Assembly (NCBI GenBank): GCA_964058805.1
Contig: CAXKVV010001351.1
Span: forward strand, 1 to 33,862
Direction of reading: 5' to 3'
DNA length: 33,862 nt
Source of the DNA: Schoenoplectus triqueter
Taxonomy: Eukaryota; Streptophyta; Magnoliopsida; Poales; Cyperaceae
The notes beneath the pieces were generated by a model. It made no database searches. It was not told the DNA's origin and saw nothing but the letters and a program-made list of their open reading frames with translations. Both the position numbers and the translations under genes were made by a program. Shown one piece after another: positions 1 through 12,100 of this stretch. The first letter of the stretch is position 1. The number at the start of each line of letters is the position of its first letter.

Positions 1-783
1 GTGCAAATCATTCCAATGCAGGAACCGGAGGATTGGTATATTGATTTGGCATCTTTTCTTTGGTTGATCATTAATTGGGAGATAACGATGCAACATATAA
101 TTTCCAGTATAAATAACAGTTATTCCAGAGATGTAAACGGACAGTATATTTTTCCTTAACATAAAAAAGTTTGTAAGGACTCCAAAAAAATAAAAAACAA
201 CAAAATATATGAAAAATTTTGTGAGGTAAGTTTTTAAGAATCAATATTTTTGAGCTTAGTTTCATGGGGCACCCATCCTAAGAACAAGTGAATAAGTATT
301 GGACAGTTTGTTCTTTAATTATAAAAAATAATAGTGAATGCTACATTGCTACTGTTATTGAAAGAAAATAAACATGTGTATACTGACAAATAATATGCTG
401 GATTGAATTTACATGAATTACGCTTATATACTTGCGAAGACCGTTTTTTGGGGTACAATTAAGTACAAACCGTGTCATCTAAGGATCTATATTAGCTGTT
501 ATAATTTTTCTATAGCAGTAAAATGTCAGTTTTTCAAACACACAAATTTATTTATGTGACTTAGATTATAGGTTGCTATTTTTGTGGATCCTGTTCACCA
601 TGATACACAAAAAAAAATGACACTTTATTACTATTGAAAAAAAAATATGACTGCGAATATAGATTTAAATTCATATTAGTAATATCTACAATTGGAACAA
701 TACGTACAAAAATAAGCCACTGGGCCCGCAACATCTGGATTTATCCTAAACCATTTTTTTTTCGTTTTAGAAAAATGTAGTCA
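1..783. other. AT-rich intergenic DNA, no confident gene
   Basis: No supported gene. The first ~159 bases are open on the + strand in frame 1 (53 codons to a TAA at about 157-159), which is slightly long for such AT-rich DNA. I do not recognise the peptide, and it could be the end of a gene or transposon fragment lying mostly outside the window. The rest is A/T-run-rich with stops in all frames. Confidence 0.4.
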
Positions 784-791
784 TAGACCAA

Positions 792-1111
792 TAGGGCTGT
801 CAACGAATTTCGTTTCGACTGCGTTTTGTTTCGTTTCGTGGTAACGAAACGGTTAACAAAATGAATTTTTGTTTCGTTTTATTAAACGAAACGGTTAACG
901 AAACTGTTTTCTATTTCGCGAAACGGCCGAAACGACGGTATTTTTCATTTCGTTAAGAGTATTTCAGTGTAAAATTCCGTTTCGACCGTGTTTCATTTCG
1001 TTTCGTGATAAATGAAACGATTAACGAAATAATTTTCTGTTTCATTTATTAAACGAAACGGTTAACGAAACGGCACTATTTCGTCACCGTTTCGGTCGTT
1101 TGACAGCCCTA
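792..1111. mobile_element. hAT-type MITE with 12-bp TIRs and 8-bp target duplication
   Basis: The ends are perfect 12-bp terminal inverted repeats, tagggctgtcaa (792-803) and its complement (1100-1111). They are flanked by the exact 8-bp direct repeat tagaccaa at 784-791 and 1112-1119. An 8-bp duplication with a TAGGG-type end is the signature of hAT transposons. The 320-bp interior has no ORF and consists of many copies of short motifs such as aacgaaacgg and cgtttcg in both orientations. A block of about 95 bp starting near 809 is repeated imperfectly in the same orientation from about 979. The element is therefore non-autonomous. It lies about 1 kb upstream of the gene 1 start codon. Confidence 0.88.
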
Positions 1112-1119
1112 TAGACCAA

Positions 1120-2012
1120 TACTCGATTAGTCTACCAACTGCTCCTTACTGCTATGACAAAGGTCTACTATAGCTATGCATTTCCATTTTTCAAAAAGTA
1201 AAGAACTTCTCTGTTTAAAAAAAAAGAAAAAATTAGAAAAGGAGGAGAAAAGGAAGAACGTGACGGGTCTTTCCAGTCGCCTGACGCTTGGGCTTTAACC
1301 TTTAGTTGTTGCTCATGTGATTACGATACATGAACGAACCATCCGTATATTCAGATTAATTTATCCCTTTTTTTTAAATGAATTTTTGAGTGATTTGTAG
1401 TATATCAAGGAAGTCATTATAGTAGCGTATACCACATTCAATTATTTAATGTGATGTTAGACAGAGAGTATATATTAATTTTATTATTGGTCAGAAAAGA
1501 TGTTATGGTTTATTGATTCGACGTTTAAACATACACAACTATCATGTGAACTATTATATTGCATTTCAGACTTTGAAAATCTTTGGAAATTGTTTTCAAT
1601 ACCCTGATTAATTAATGAACATCTACATAATTTTTTATGTTAAATTTTATGATATGCGCATGTTACATATTAATATAGACAATTCTTAGCTAAGGCAATC
1701 CTACTCCTTTGGGAATAGAAATGCAAATATAATAACTCAAAGTGCATACTATTCAAATAAAAAGGTTAAAGAGCATGCAGGTAAAAAAAACCCAAAAGAA
1801 ATAAGGAATCAATCGTCAATGATAGAAGCACAAATTAAACTATTCAAGCCATCTATGTGCAAGATATGTAACAATTCAAAATAAGAAGAAAAAAATGAAT
1901 GAATGATTAAGAAAGAAAAAGTAGAGGAATTTGAATAAAGATGAAGGTGACAAAAGCGGAGAGAATCAATAGACATAAACAAACGACCCCTTAACAAACC
2001 GTGCACTGGCAT
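1120..2012. other. Upstream region of gene 1, no other gene seen
   Basis: AT-rich sequence between the hAT MITE and the gene 1 TATA box, with stops in all frames. It should contain the distal promoter of gene 1, but I see no regulatory motif that I could name with confidence. Confidence 0.5.
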
Positions 2013-2019
2013 TATAAAT
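2013..2019 (+). promoter_or_regulatory. TATA box of gene 1
   Basis: The sequence tataaat lies 80-86 bp before the gene 1 ATG. By the usual plant spacing, transcription would start near 2045 and give a 5' leader of about 50 nt. That leader is rich in C and T (2035-2097) with no internal ATG. Gene 2 has the same arrangement. Confidence 0.7.
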
Positions 2020-2098
2020 CCACAATGTTCTCCCTACTTCTCTCTCCATCCCTCCAAATCACAATCAATCCATCTGCCCCTTTGTTTCTCCATCTAAG

Positions 2099-5000
2099 AT
2101 GGAGCGCTCTTTCTTGGCTTTGCTTCTTTGCTCACTTTTCACTCTTTCTTACTCACAGAAATATTACAATGCAATATATAGCTTTGGTGACTCAATATCC
2201 GATACTGGTAACATGTGTACCGGTGGTTGCCCCTCCTGGTTAACCACCGGCCAACCGCCTTATGGCGAGACCTTCTTCGGGAAGCCGACTGGCAGGTGCA
2301 GTGATGGGCGAGTCATCATTGACTACATTGGTATATATAATTTCATAAAAAAATCATCTTGTAATTTTTATAGATATAAATTGACTACTAAAAAGATGCA
2401 CTGTACTTAAAAATCAATGTTTGGCACTTTAACTAGATTAGGTTGCACTTGATATCTAAACTATAATGAATTCTTGGTGCATTTCTAATTTACATATTGG
2501 TGTCCCTCCTCTTTTTCACTGTATTACTATGGGACCGCACTCTCTAAACACGGAAAATTACTGATAGTAGGTCAGAGAAGTTCTGATACATAATAAATTT
2601 GTAATTTCATGTTGGTGAGGCATGAATGCACTTGTACCTCTGCCATTTGAATTCTTTTGATTAGATACAAGTTGTCACGTGATATTAAACACACATAGCA
2701 CAACATCTACAATATATGCATTTATTTAGATAAAGAAATTATCAATTTTTTGCCCATAATGAATTATACATCAAATTTCATGTAGCTGAATATTTGGGCT
2801 TGCCACTGCTTCCACCGTCAAAGACAAGTGGAACCAGCTTCCAGAAAGGCGCTAACATGGCGATTATCGGCGCCACCACTCTCAATGCCGAATTCTTCCA
2901 GTCGATTGGTTTGAGTGACAAGATATGGAACAACGGCCCCTTGGAAACACAAATCCAGTGGTTCCAACAGCTCTTACCTTCAGTCTGCGGCAGTGGTATG
3001 CAGTGCAATTTATATGTCAACCTTTTGTCAGCTCTTACCTTTCCTTTTCTTGTCTTTTTTTTTTTTTTTTTTTTTTTGAAGATTTTGTGTTTGGTACATA
3101 GCACCCTCAAAGACATCTCTAAATGGAAATATCAATAAATTAAGCGGAAACCGCAACGAACTAATTAACGAATTACTGAGATTCTCTGTTTAGAAAAATG
3201 TTTCAATGGTTGTGATGAAAAAATATATTTCAAAAAATTTAATATATTTTATCTGACGAAATTTATTTTTGCTGGTATATATGTGTGTGTGTAGATTGCA
3301 AGTCGTACCTTAGCAAGTCCCTCTTTATATTGGGAGAGTTTGGAGGAAATGACTATAATGCCCCCTTGTTCTCTGGCTCCAGCACGGATACTGTGAGCAC
3401 TTATGTGCCCAGAGTTATCCGGACAATATCTGACGGTATAGAGGTACGTCGAATTTGAATTTGGATTTCATCTAGCTTTACATGCACACATGACATCTAT
3501 CACCTTCAATGAATCTGACGGTGATAATGGTTCCATAAACATACCCCCTTTCAATTATTACTGTACTATGATGCCTGTTCTTTCTGGTTTTGTGGGACCC
3601 ACTCACCAGCACTTGCTGGGTCTTCTTTAGCACTATTGATGTAGGAAATTCAAATTTGCACTCATAGCTATTCAAATTCTCTGTTTCTCATTCTAAGTAA
3701 TTCCTCCTTGGTAAAATAGTTCAATAAGGACTATATATAATTTCCATCACTGGAAAGGAAAAACTAATCCATACAAAAAATAGCTCTGAATCTGATAGTT
3801 CTATTGGCCTATTAGGAAGCAAACACACCAAACATACTATGGTTACCAGTTACCACCAACCCCACTGGTGAACTAACGATCTGATGTTAGCTAGCAAAAT
3901 TACCTTTGCTTGATGAAACAAAAAACACGGTTGTTAGAAAACAAAATAATAAAATAAGATAAAGAAATAATAATAATTAAAATTATATTAGCGATGATCA
4001 TATGAACAGAAATGATGGAACAAAATTTCTGATATATTATTTCTGGTTTCCCTTTTCTTGATTTAACAGAAATTAATAGCATTAGGTGCAGTCGACATAG
4101 TGGTGCCCGGTGTGCTACCGATCGGGTGCTTTCCTCTGTACCTAACCCTGTTCCAGAGCTCAAACGCTGGCAACTACGACCAGAACGGATGCCTGAAGAA
4201 TTTCAACAGTCTCTCTTCCTACCACAACTCGCTGCTCACACAAACCATATCAAATCTCCGCAGCAAGTATCCCGGCGCCAGGATCATGTACGCCGATTTC
4301 TACAATCAGGTCCAGCAGATGGTTGTGTCCCCACAAAGCTTTGGTCAGTGCTACTTTTACCTCATTAATTCCTTGTATCTGTTACTGTTTGTTTCTTTCT
4401 TATAAAGCGTTTGCTCTTGAGATTTTTCCCTCTGAAATTTAAATCACATGATTGTCTCCAGCCAGATTTTGAAATAAACCCATACAAATTTTGAGAATTT
4501 CCAAAAATTTCACCCATTCACAACCATTTTTTCTTTTACATTGTGCACACACTAGTGGTCAGTGATCACTGTACTTTTTTGTTTTTCCCTCTACCATGGG
4601 GTTATATTACACTAGTAGTCAATCAAAATTAAAAAAAAAATCAGGGAAAATTGAATTCCTCAATGATTTCTGTCGTCATGTAATGGGGCAATTCTTTAGT
4701 AAGCGTTGTCTGGTAAGGTGTATAGCGCTTTATAGAGGAATCAAAATATGAAAAATTGTGTTTTGTTTGGAACTGCTATTTCCAATAGCTAGTGGATGGA
4801 TTGTCATAATAAAGAATAAATCAAAAGCGGCCACAATAACTAAAAAAACACTGGCGCAAATATGTTTTCCAGTAATTTTGTTAAACTCTATGTATTAACA
4901 ACAACAGTTGTTGTTGTTATTTTGAAATAGATATTATTAATTCAGAATTAATGCATGGAGCAGGCTCTAATCTTTTGTTTTCAACAGAGTTGGACAAGAA

Positions 5001-6815
5001 GTTTCAAAATATTATTAGTTTTAACAGTAATAAATAATGAAATTCTTATTCTACTTTTTTTTCTATGTGAATAAGAAAAAAGGTTCATAATATACAACGT
5101 GAAGAGCTACTTTCATAGTGTCAAATTTATTTGAACAATTCGAAAAAAAAATTGTGGTGTTCAGAATGAATGGACATTGATATCATTGTTATCATTAACA
5201 AAGGCGGAATTAGGATTCTAACATAGTTGGGGCTAAGATGTGGACATTGACACATTAAAATAATTGAGTGTGATACAAAGAGAATCTACCATAAAAAAAC
5301 ACGGTCCAATAAAAATGTGCTTCGGAAACTTAGTTGGATGAGATTTAGCTAGTTAGCTAATGATGTTCTAGTGCAAAGATATATATGGTGGATTTGAAAT
5401 TGACAACCACTCATGCTGGAAATTGTACTCCATTCCGTAGAGAATTCTAATGAAGGGAAGTAGTTATACCAAAAAGGAAAAACCTAACAACTTTAAATAG
5501 TTCCTTGATTGCTATTGGCATATATATATTATAAACCAAGTCTTTTAAAAATTCCTGTGAAAGTGATGCCCTGACTTCTGGCACTCAATTTTTTTTTATT
5601 TATTGTCTAAAATCCACTGGTGCTGGGTACTCAAAATTATAACATGTAGTACACAGTTGGTATAATAATTGGAAAAAAGAAGAGAATTTTTTTTATATAA
5701 AAAAAGCAGACTGAAGAGATTGGAGGAGTTGAATCGATTATAAATTAAATCACAAAAAATAAATTTCAAAAAGTAATTGCATAGAATGTTTGACACCGTA
5801 CTATTATAAAGTGTTGGAATATGAGAAGAGACATATGTCTATTTGGCAAATTAAGTGTCAACTTGCTCTCGAAGTTGCCTAATAAATAGTGCAAGAGAGA
5901 ATAAAGGAGGGGACAATTAATAATGACCCTTTGCACCATTAGTTTAATTTGGTGGGGAACCCATTAATTGAGGTTCAAATGCCAATGAACAAAATAAACT
6001 TTCTTATATTGCAGTTTGTATAATTATTATATTTTGTCAAAAAAAAATCTTTTTTTATTATATTTTATCAAATGGTACAAATATACACCGATGATATTAT
6101 AGCATGTGATTCAAGTACATACATCACTTTACAGTTTACATCATTTATGTTCTGGCGGTGCTAACATATAAGACAGCTAAAAAGAATGGGGCATGGTGAC
6201 AACAAAATTTATTGAGAGCATGACCATTTGTCTATCTATACTCTATATGCCCGAGTATTTTTCCTTTTTTTTTTCTTCACAAAATTGTTCCTTTTTGTCA
6301 GATTCACGTGGACTCTTACAGAGACAAGTATCTCAAAATATGTTTTTTTTCCATTGCTTAATCATATCTCAATAGTATTACAATTCCCAATTTGTCATTT
6401 TTCGTGCATTATTTTTATTTTGTGAATTCTACAACTGTTTTCTTATGAGTTATAAACTACTTTTTTTTTTCTATTTCATTCTTTTTATATCTCAACTTAT
6501 TATTTTTTTCAAAAGAATATCCTTAATTTACAACCAAGAATTTTATAATAATAATAATAATAATAATAATATATTTCTTTAATTATTGTTATTACAGGAT
6601 TAAAATACGGTTTGAAAGTTTGTTGCGGGGCAAGCGGTCAGGGTCAATACAACTACAACAACAATGCGAGATGCGGCATGTCTGGCTCAAGCTCCTGCCC
6701 GGATCCACACAATTACTTGATTTGGGATGGAATTCACCTGACCGAGGCTGCTTATCGGGCAATCGCTGATGGATGGCTCAAAGGACCATACTGCAGCCCT
6801 GCAATTTTAGGTTAG
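2099..6815 (+). CDS. Gene 1: secreted GDSL esterase/lipase (SGNH hydrolase), 5 exons, 360 aa
   Basis: Exons: 2099-2330, 2786-2995, 3295-3443, 4070-4343, 6598-6815 (stop TAG). All four introns are GT-AG, in phases 1,1,0,1; the joined frame is 1083 nt. Residues 1-19 form a hydrophobic signal peptide, with probable cleavage before Gln20, so the enzyme should be secreted or apoplastic. SGNH blocks are complete: FGDS with catalytic Ser32, block II Gly106 in GANMAIIGAT, GGND with Asn166, and WDGIHLTEAAY with Asp332 and His335. Other family marks are PTGRCSDGR, VVPGVLPIGCFP and CCG. The length is normal. The family hydrolyses ester bonds of lipids or specialised metabolites (sinapine esterase and acetylajmalan esterase belong here); the substrate cannot be read from sequence. 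The ATG at 2099 is the first after the TATA box and begins the signal peptide. Gene 2 is its paralogue. No frameshift or lost catalytic residue is seen. Confidence 0.93.
4344..6597 (+). other. Long intron 4 of gene 1 (2254 bp)
   Basis: This intron is over three times the length of its counterpart in gene 2 (677 bp). It contains a perfect hairpin of 11-bp arms (4896-4919), and near 5205-5240 a stretch resembling the terminal segment of hAT-like elements (ggcggaattaggatt). No partner end was found for it. It ends with a (TAA)n microsatellite 25-50 bp before the acceptor. No gene is nested inside: the ORFs here are short and low-complexity. Confidence 0.75.
6544..6572. repeat. (TAA)n microsatellite before the intron 4 acceptor of gene 1
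   Basis: About nine to ten uninterrupted ATA/TAA units end roughly 25 bp upstream of the acceptor AG at 6596-6597. This is the zone where the branch point is usually found. The tract between repeat and acceptor is T-rich, as expected for a plant 3' splice site. Confidence 0.85.
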
Positions 6816-7957
6816 ATGACTTGCATGCATATCTAGTTACATGCTAGAAGGCAATGTGAGTCCTTTGGTTGTGTAGATTCCATTTACATTTAACTTAAGG
6901 GAATAAGCAATTATGTGAGATACATAAATGTATATTCACAACCAGTGGCAATTGTGCAAATTAGAAAGAGAGAGATTGTTTTGAGTGTGATTTCTAGGGG
7001 TTTGAAACAATTAGGTTTTTGTATCTAATCCAGTCATTTCGTTCAAGGGGTCATTGTCAGGAAATAATTGTATCATTGGTCATTTCAAAAATGTAGCTGT
7101 GAGGTCCCTTAAAAGCAAACCTAATTATTGTTCCCCTTGTGAGATAATGTATTTATGGATAGTGTGAAATTAATATTGTTTTTTGTGTGTATTTATGGAA
7201 AGTTTTTAGATTAAAATTGTTTCATTGTATGTATTATGGATAATGTAAAATCTAAATTGGGTTTTGCATACATCAAGTTCCTTAACAATCATATAGAAAC
7301 AACTTAATTTGTTCAATCTATTGAAAGCACGTTGCAAAAGCGCATTTATATTTTTTTTAGTAGCAAAGTTTTTTTTTGTATTAATAGATTTATTATTCAA
7401 ATTATTTGTACATTACAAACTTACTCAACTTAAACGAATTATTACTTGTGTCAGAAGGTATTTAAACTGAATAATAAAACATTATACAAAATAATTTGAA
7501 CAAGAAAATTATAAATCAAAAAGAACTTCAGGTTAACCTAAATGATAAAAACCAAGTATATTATTTTTGGGCCTAAAATGTAGAAGGCTTGAAGAAGTAT
7601 TTTTGGGCCTTGACTTGTTGGTAATGCTCCAATGTTGCCGCCAAATCTATGTCTTTTTAACTGCCTAAAAGCCCAATTTATCAGAACATCTATTTTCAAA
7701 GAACAAGACTTATACAGGTCATTCATGGTGAATAATTTTGCTATGCTGATTGTACATAAACACGGCCCTTCCAAAATGATTGTACTAAATACACAGCTTC
7801 ATGTGGCCTCAATTTCTCTCTTATCTTCTCAATAATTCAGTATGGTCCGTTTGGCAAATTAAGGAATAGTTTTGAAAACTGATAGAAAAATGGTATTTTT
7901 GATTATTCGGAAGAGCGAAAATATCGTTTGGGAGTTGTTACTCAGAATAGTTAAAAT
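6816..7957. other. 3' flank of gene 1, no further gene seen
   Basis: Contains the gene 1 3' UTR, with possible near-AATAAA signals such as aataag near 6902, then AT-rich DNA. Several short open frames occur (for example 7632-7835) without recognisable domains. From about 7845 a stretch beginning gtccgtttggcaaatta leads into the AT-rich array. A related 15-bp motif recurs at about 9174 after the array. Confidence 0.4.
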
Positions 7958-9075
7958 ATGAATAATTATGATACTAATAATGATGATAATAATAATAATA
8001 ATAGTAAAATAATAATCATAATAGTAAGATAATAATAATAATAAACTTATAAAAAATATCATAATAAATAATAATATTATAATAGTAATATAATAAAAAT
8101 ATAAACTTAATCATAATATAGTAATGTAATAATAAAAATTATAATTACAATCATAATTATAATAATATATTAATAATAAGTAATCATAATTTTAATAATA
8201 TAATCATAATATAATAATCATAATCATAATTATGAAAATAATAATTATAATCATAATCATAATCATATAACCATAATCATAATCATAATAATATAATAAT
8301 AAAAATATAATAATAAAAATATAATAATAATTATAAAAATAATTATAAATAATTATAATTATAATAATATAATAATAAATTAATCATAACTATAATCAAC
8401 ATATAATAATATAATATAACATAGTAAAATAATAATATAATAAAAATATAAACATAATCATAATATAGTAATATATTAATAAAAAATTATAATTACAATC
8501 ATAATTATAATAATATAATAATAATAAGTAATCATAATAATGATAATAATAATTATAGTCATAATCATAATAATATAACCATAATCATAATCATAATAAT
8601 AATATAATAAAAATATAAACATAATCATAAAAATAATTATAAAAAAATATAATTATAATAATATAATAATAAATTAATCATCACTATAATCAATATATAA
8701 TTATATAATACAACATAATAAAATAATAATAAGTAATAATAATCATAATCATAATCATAATAATATAATAATATAATAATAAATAATCTTGATCATAATA
8801 ATATAATAATAAAATAATTATATTTATATTTATAATATAATAATATAGTATTAAAATTATATTTATAATAATAATAAATAATATAATAGTACTAATGGTA
8901 CCGATAATATAATAACAATAATGATAATAATAATTTAATAATCATAATATAATGATAATAATCATAATAAATAATAATCATAATATTAATATAATAATAA
9001 ATTATAATAATAAATATAATATAATAATATTAAATCTTAATCATAATCATAATATAATAATATAATATAATCAAA
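7958..9075. repeat. 1.1-kb AAT/ATC-rich array with internal higher-order duplication
   Basis: About 1.1 kb composed almost only of aat, ata and atc triplets, with runs such as ataatcataatcata. It is not a pure microsatellite. Longer non-trivial blocks recur: the segment from about 8101 (ataaacttaatcataatat) is nearly repeated from about 8448. The segment from about 8377 (aaattaatcataactataat) is nearly repeated from about 8671. G and C are almost absent and there is no coding potential. Confidence 0.85.
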
Positions 9076-9100
9076 CAATAATCGTTATTCCGACAAGAGC

Positions 9101-9139
9101 TAATTCGGTATTCTAACTATAAGTTAGTATACCGGATTA
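9101..9139. repeat. Imperfect palindrome next to the AT array
   Basis: A 19-nt arm starting taattcggtattctaacta is followed, after one base, by its near-complement (about 16 of 19 bases pair). It could form a hairpin and may be the remnant of a MITE whose centre was expanded into, or lies beside, the AT array. Confidence 0.5.
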
Positions 9140-12100
9140 ACACTATTCTGCACTCTTCTACTTAGTCTAAAATTCGTTTGACAAATTAATTCGTCGACAT
9201 AACTATTCTATTCTAACTTTTTGCTATTACATTGAGTGCTCAATAAAACTAAGTGCGTTCCATCTTCGACACTTTGAATCACACACGAATCGATGAGGCA
9301 GTGGGGATCGTCACCAGTACTCGGAATTTAAACAGAACTGATTGTTTGAATTTTTATTTTTCAATTGCACGAAATATATACCGAGTTGAATATGTCACAA
9401 GCAAAATAAACATATAAAGTCAAAAGTACGGCTGGACCAATAAAATAATATGGATAATGGATTCCATGACTGATCTATTTTGACAGCCGTCACACATTTT
9501 CTTAGAGTAACGGTTTTTAGTGAGTTTAACTCAAAAATTATATCAAATTATTTTTAAATTTTGATTTATTGTGCTCACTAAATTCTTCATAGGAAAATTT
9601 TATGGAATACAAAAATTTGAGATGTTTTGAGTTTTCTAAGACTTTATTTTCAATTTTTAAAAAATCAATTCTAAAAATAATAATAAAATATTAAATGCTT
9701 GTATATCATTTTCAAAAAAATAGAAAATACATTATAGAAGTTGTTCCTATTATTATAGATTGATTGTGACATTGTGTAACATTTTTTATGCGTGTTAATT
9801 ATCATTTGAATATTCCATTGAATATCATCAAATCTGAATCAATTTAAATTTCATATCACTTAATAAGCTGCAAAACTTATCAAATTTCATCACCTTTATA
9901 AAATATATGCATGATCTATATGAAAATAAATTATTTTTATCAGATTTTTTAAAAAAAATGTTTTATTTTTTTAGAGATATCACAATTGTCTAAAGAAATT
10001 GATTGTTAATATCTCCTCTCCTTCAATAAAAGACATTTGATTAAATGTCACTAGAAACTAATTCTTACATACCGTACAACTACTAATTTAAAATTTCCGA
10101 CATGTCAAATTTTGGTTAATTTGCCAAGTATGAAGTATGAAAGGCGTTAGTTGTTAAATGATCACTACAGAACAGCAAAATGGCATAAATCTATTTGCAC
10201 TTGAATTTAAGTGCTAGATTTGAATCTTGACTATTATATCCTTTCCACTGAAGAATAATTTTGACTCTTTTTTTTATTAAGCTGATGACAGATTCTATAT
10301 TCCCATTTTTTGTATATTTGGATTTCTTTTGCGCCAAAAAATTAAACCATGTACATCTGTTGGGTGGACTTCACACAATATTTATAGAGAGAGAAAAAAA
10401 AACCATTAATTTGGACGAGATATAGACAAATTTCATGAATGATAGGTCGAACCTTTCTTTTTAAAAAAATCTTTAAAAACTATAGAAAATCTTAACATAT
10501 TGATTTTAATAATTAGTTACTATTAATAAAGCGACCCAAATGCTATTGTTTATGTTAGGACCCACAATTTGTGATGGGCTCACGTAGGATTGGTATTTTT
10601 TTTAGAAGATTCCACTGTGGATTAAAATATTAGACAATTTAATTTTGAGTATTGGATAGTTAAGATAATTATTTTATATCACTAAAGAAGGGAAGTTGAT
10701 GAATAAAATTAATAAATTAATAATACTCTTTCCGGGACAGAACATAATTTGTCTTTTCTATGAAGCCCATTATTTAGAAGCCGACAAATATTTCAAAATT
10801 TCAATTTATACTTACTTGACATTAATATCATGCATTCTACAAACTATTTTATTTTCATTTTTGGTCGACAATTTGAAAAATATTTAGGTTTGTTTGAAAA
10901 ATATGTTAGAGAAAATCTCAAAAAGAAAACAATATGTTATAATATTGTTAATCATCGCCATAATATCAATCTACTTTGCAGTGTATGGCAAATATTAAAC
11001 TGCAATCATCATATCAATTTCTCACAAACTGCAGAAATAAAATAGGAAATTTGGAAAAAAAAAAGGAAAGCTGGAGTAACTAATTATACTTGATTGAAAA
11101 TGTTTCTGTCTAAAATATAGGAAATTTTCAGGGAAAAAATTGTACAAAACCACAATTTTTTTTCACTACTCATGAGATCAACATCAATATAGTTGGCCTC
11201 AGAAATGTCAACATTGTGATGTGAGCATGAAAGGAACACATAAGCAAAGATGCGAGAAATTGGAACAAGTCCATGCAACTTCTGGGGGTGACATGTAAAA
11301 GATTCATTGTAGATCCTACTGTTAGATTTTTGTACTACAAATTAATTCCTGTTATCTTTTAAATCACTCCACTACACCGAAGTTTGCATAGTTGGAACTT
11401 TTGAATTACAAAACCATGACGCAATAATCCATTGTCAATGGATCCCTCCCCATAAAACAAAGGGTGGGGATTTTTTTTATCATAATTTTGCACGAATTTT
11501 GAGTTCATCCAATGATTGAAAGAGTTGAAAAATTAAGCGAGCACTGTCATGGATTGAAGTAATATATTTTTAAACATAACTATGTGTGAATTTTGTATAA
11601 GTTTCTTAAATATGATAAATGTATAATTCGCATTACATCCCGGTTTTTGCTTGACAAGTATGGTAATGAAGATTAACTATTTTGAAGTTTTCAAATGCAT
11701 CAAACAAAAGACTTTAGATGCAAACAAGTTGAAACATTTATTGAGTTCGAGTGAAATTAAAATACCGCATTTATTTTCTTTTAATAATTTTTTATCCTCA
11801 CTATTTCATTTACTTATTTTTCTACCATAAGAACACCAATATATTAAAGTGATTTAATATTTATTCCGCTGTAATTTTATATCATTTATTTAAGAAATGC
11901 ATGCTTGTGAGCATATCCGAAATAAAATAATAAAATAAAAGATTTTTTGAATATATGATCTTAATTTATATTTAATGTCAACTTACAATATTTTACAGGT
12001 AAGAATATCTTTGTATATTTAATAGTTCGCACGATAATATCGTATTCGTACAGCGATTGTAAAACTAATGTTATATAATTATATATACGAAGATAAAACC

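Noticed and set aside
2001..2243. 80-codon plus-strand frame overlapping gene 1 exon 1
   Set aside because: Shadow frame of the exon; it spans the TATA box and does not fit the exon structure.
3055..3077. Run of 23 T in gene 1 intron 2 as a reversed poly-A tail of a retroposon
   Set aside because: No flanking duplication and no retroposed body; a simple homopolymer is enough explanation.
7859..8062. Ile/Tyr-rich minus-strand frame at the AT array
   Set aside because: Product of repeat translation (poly-Ile), not a gene.
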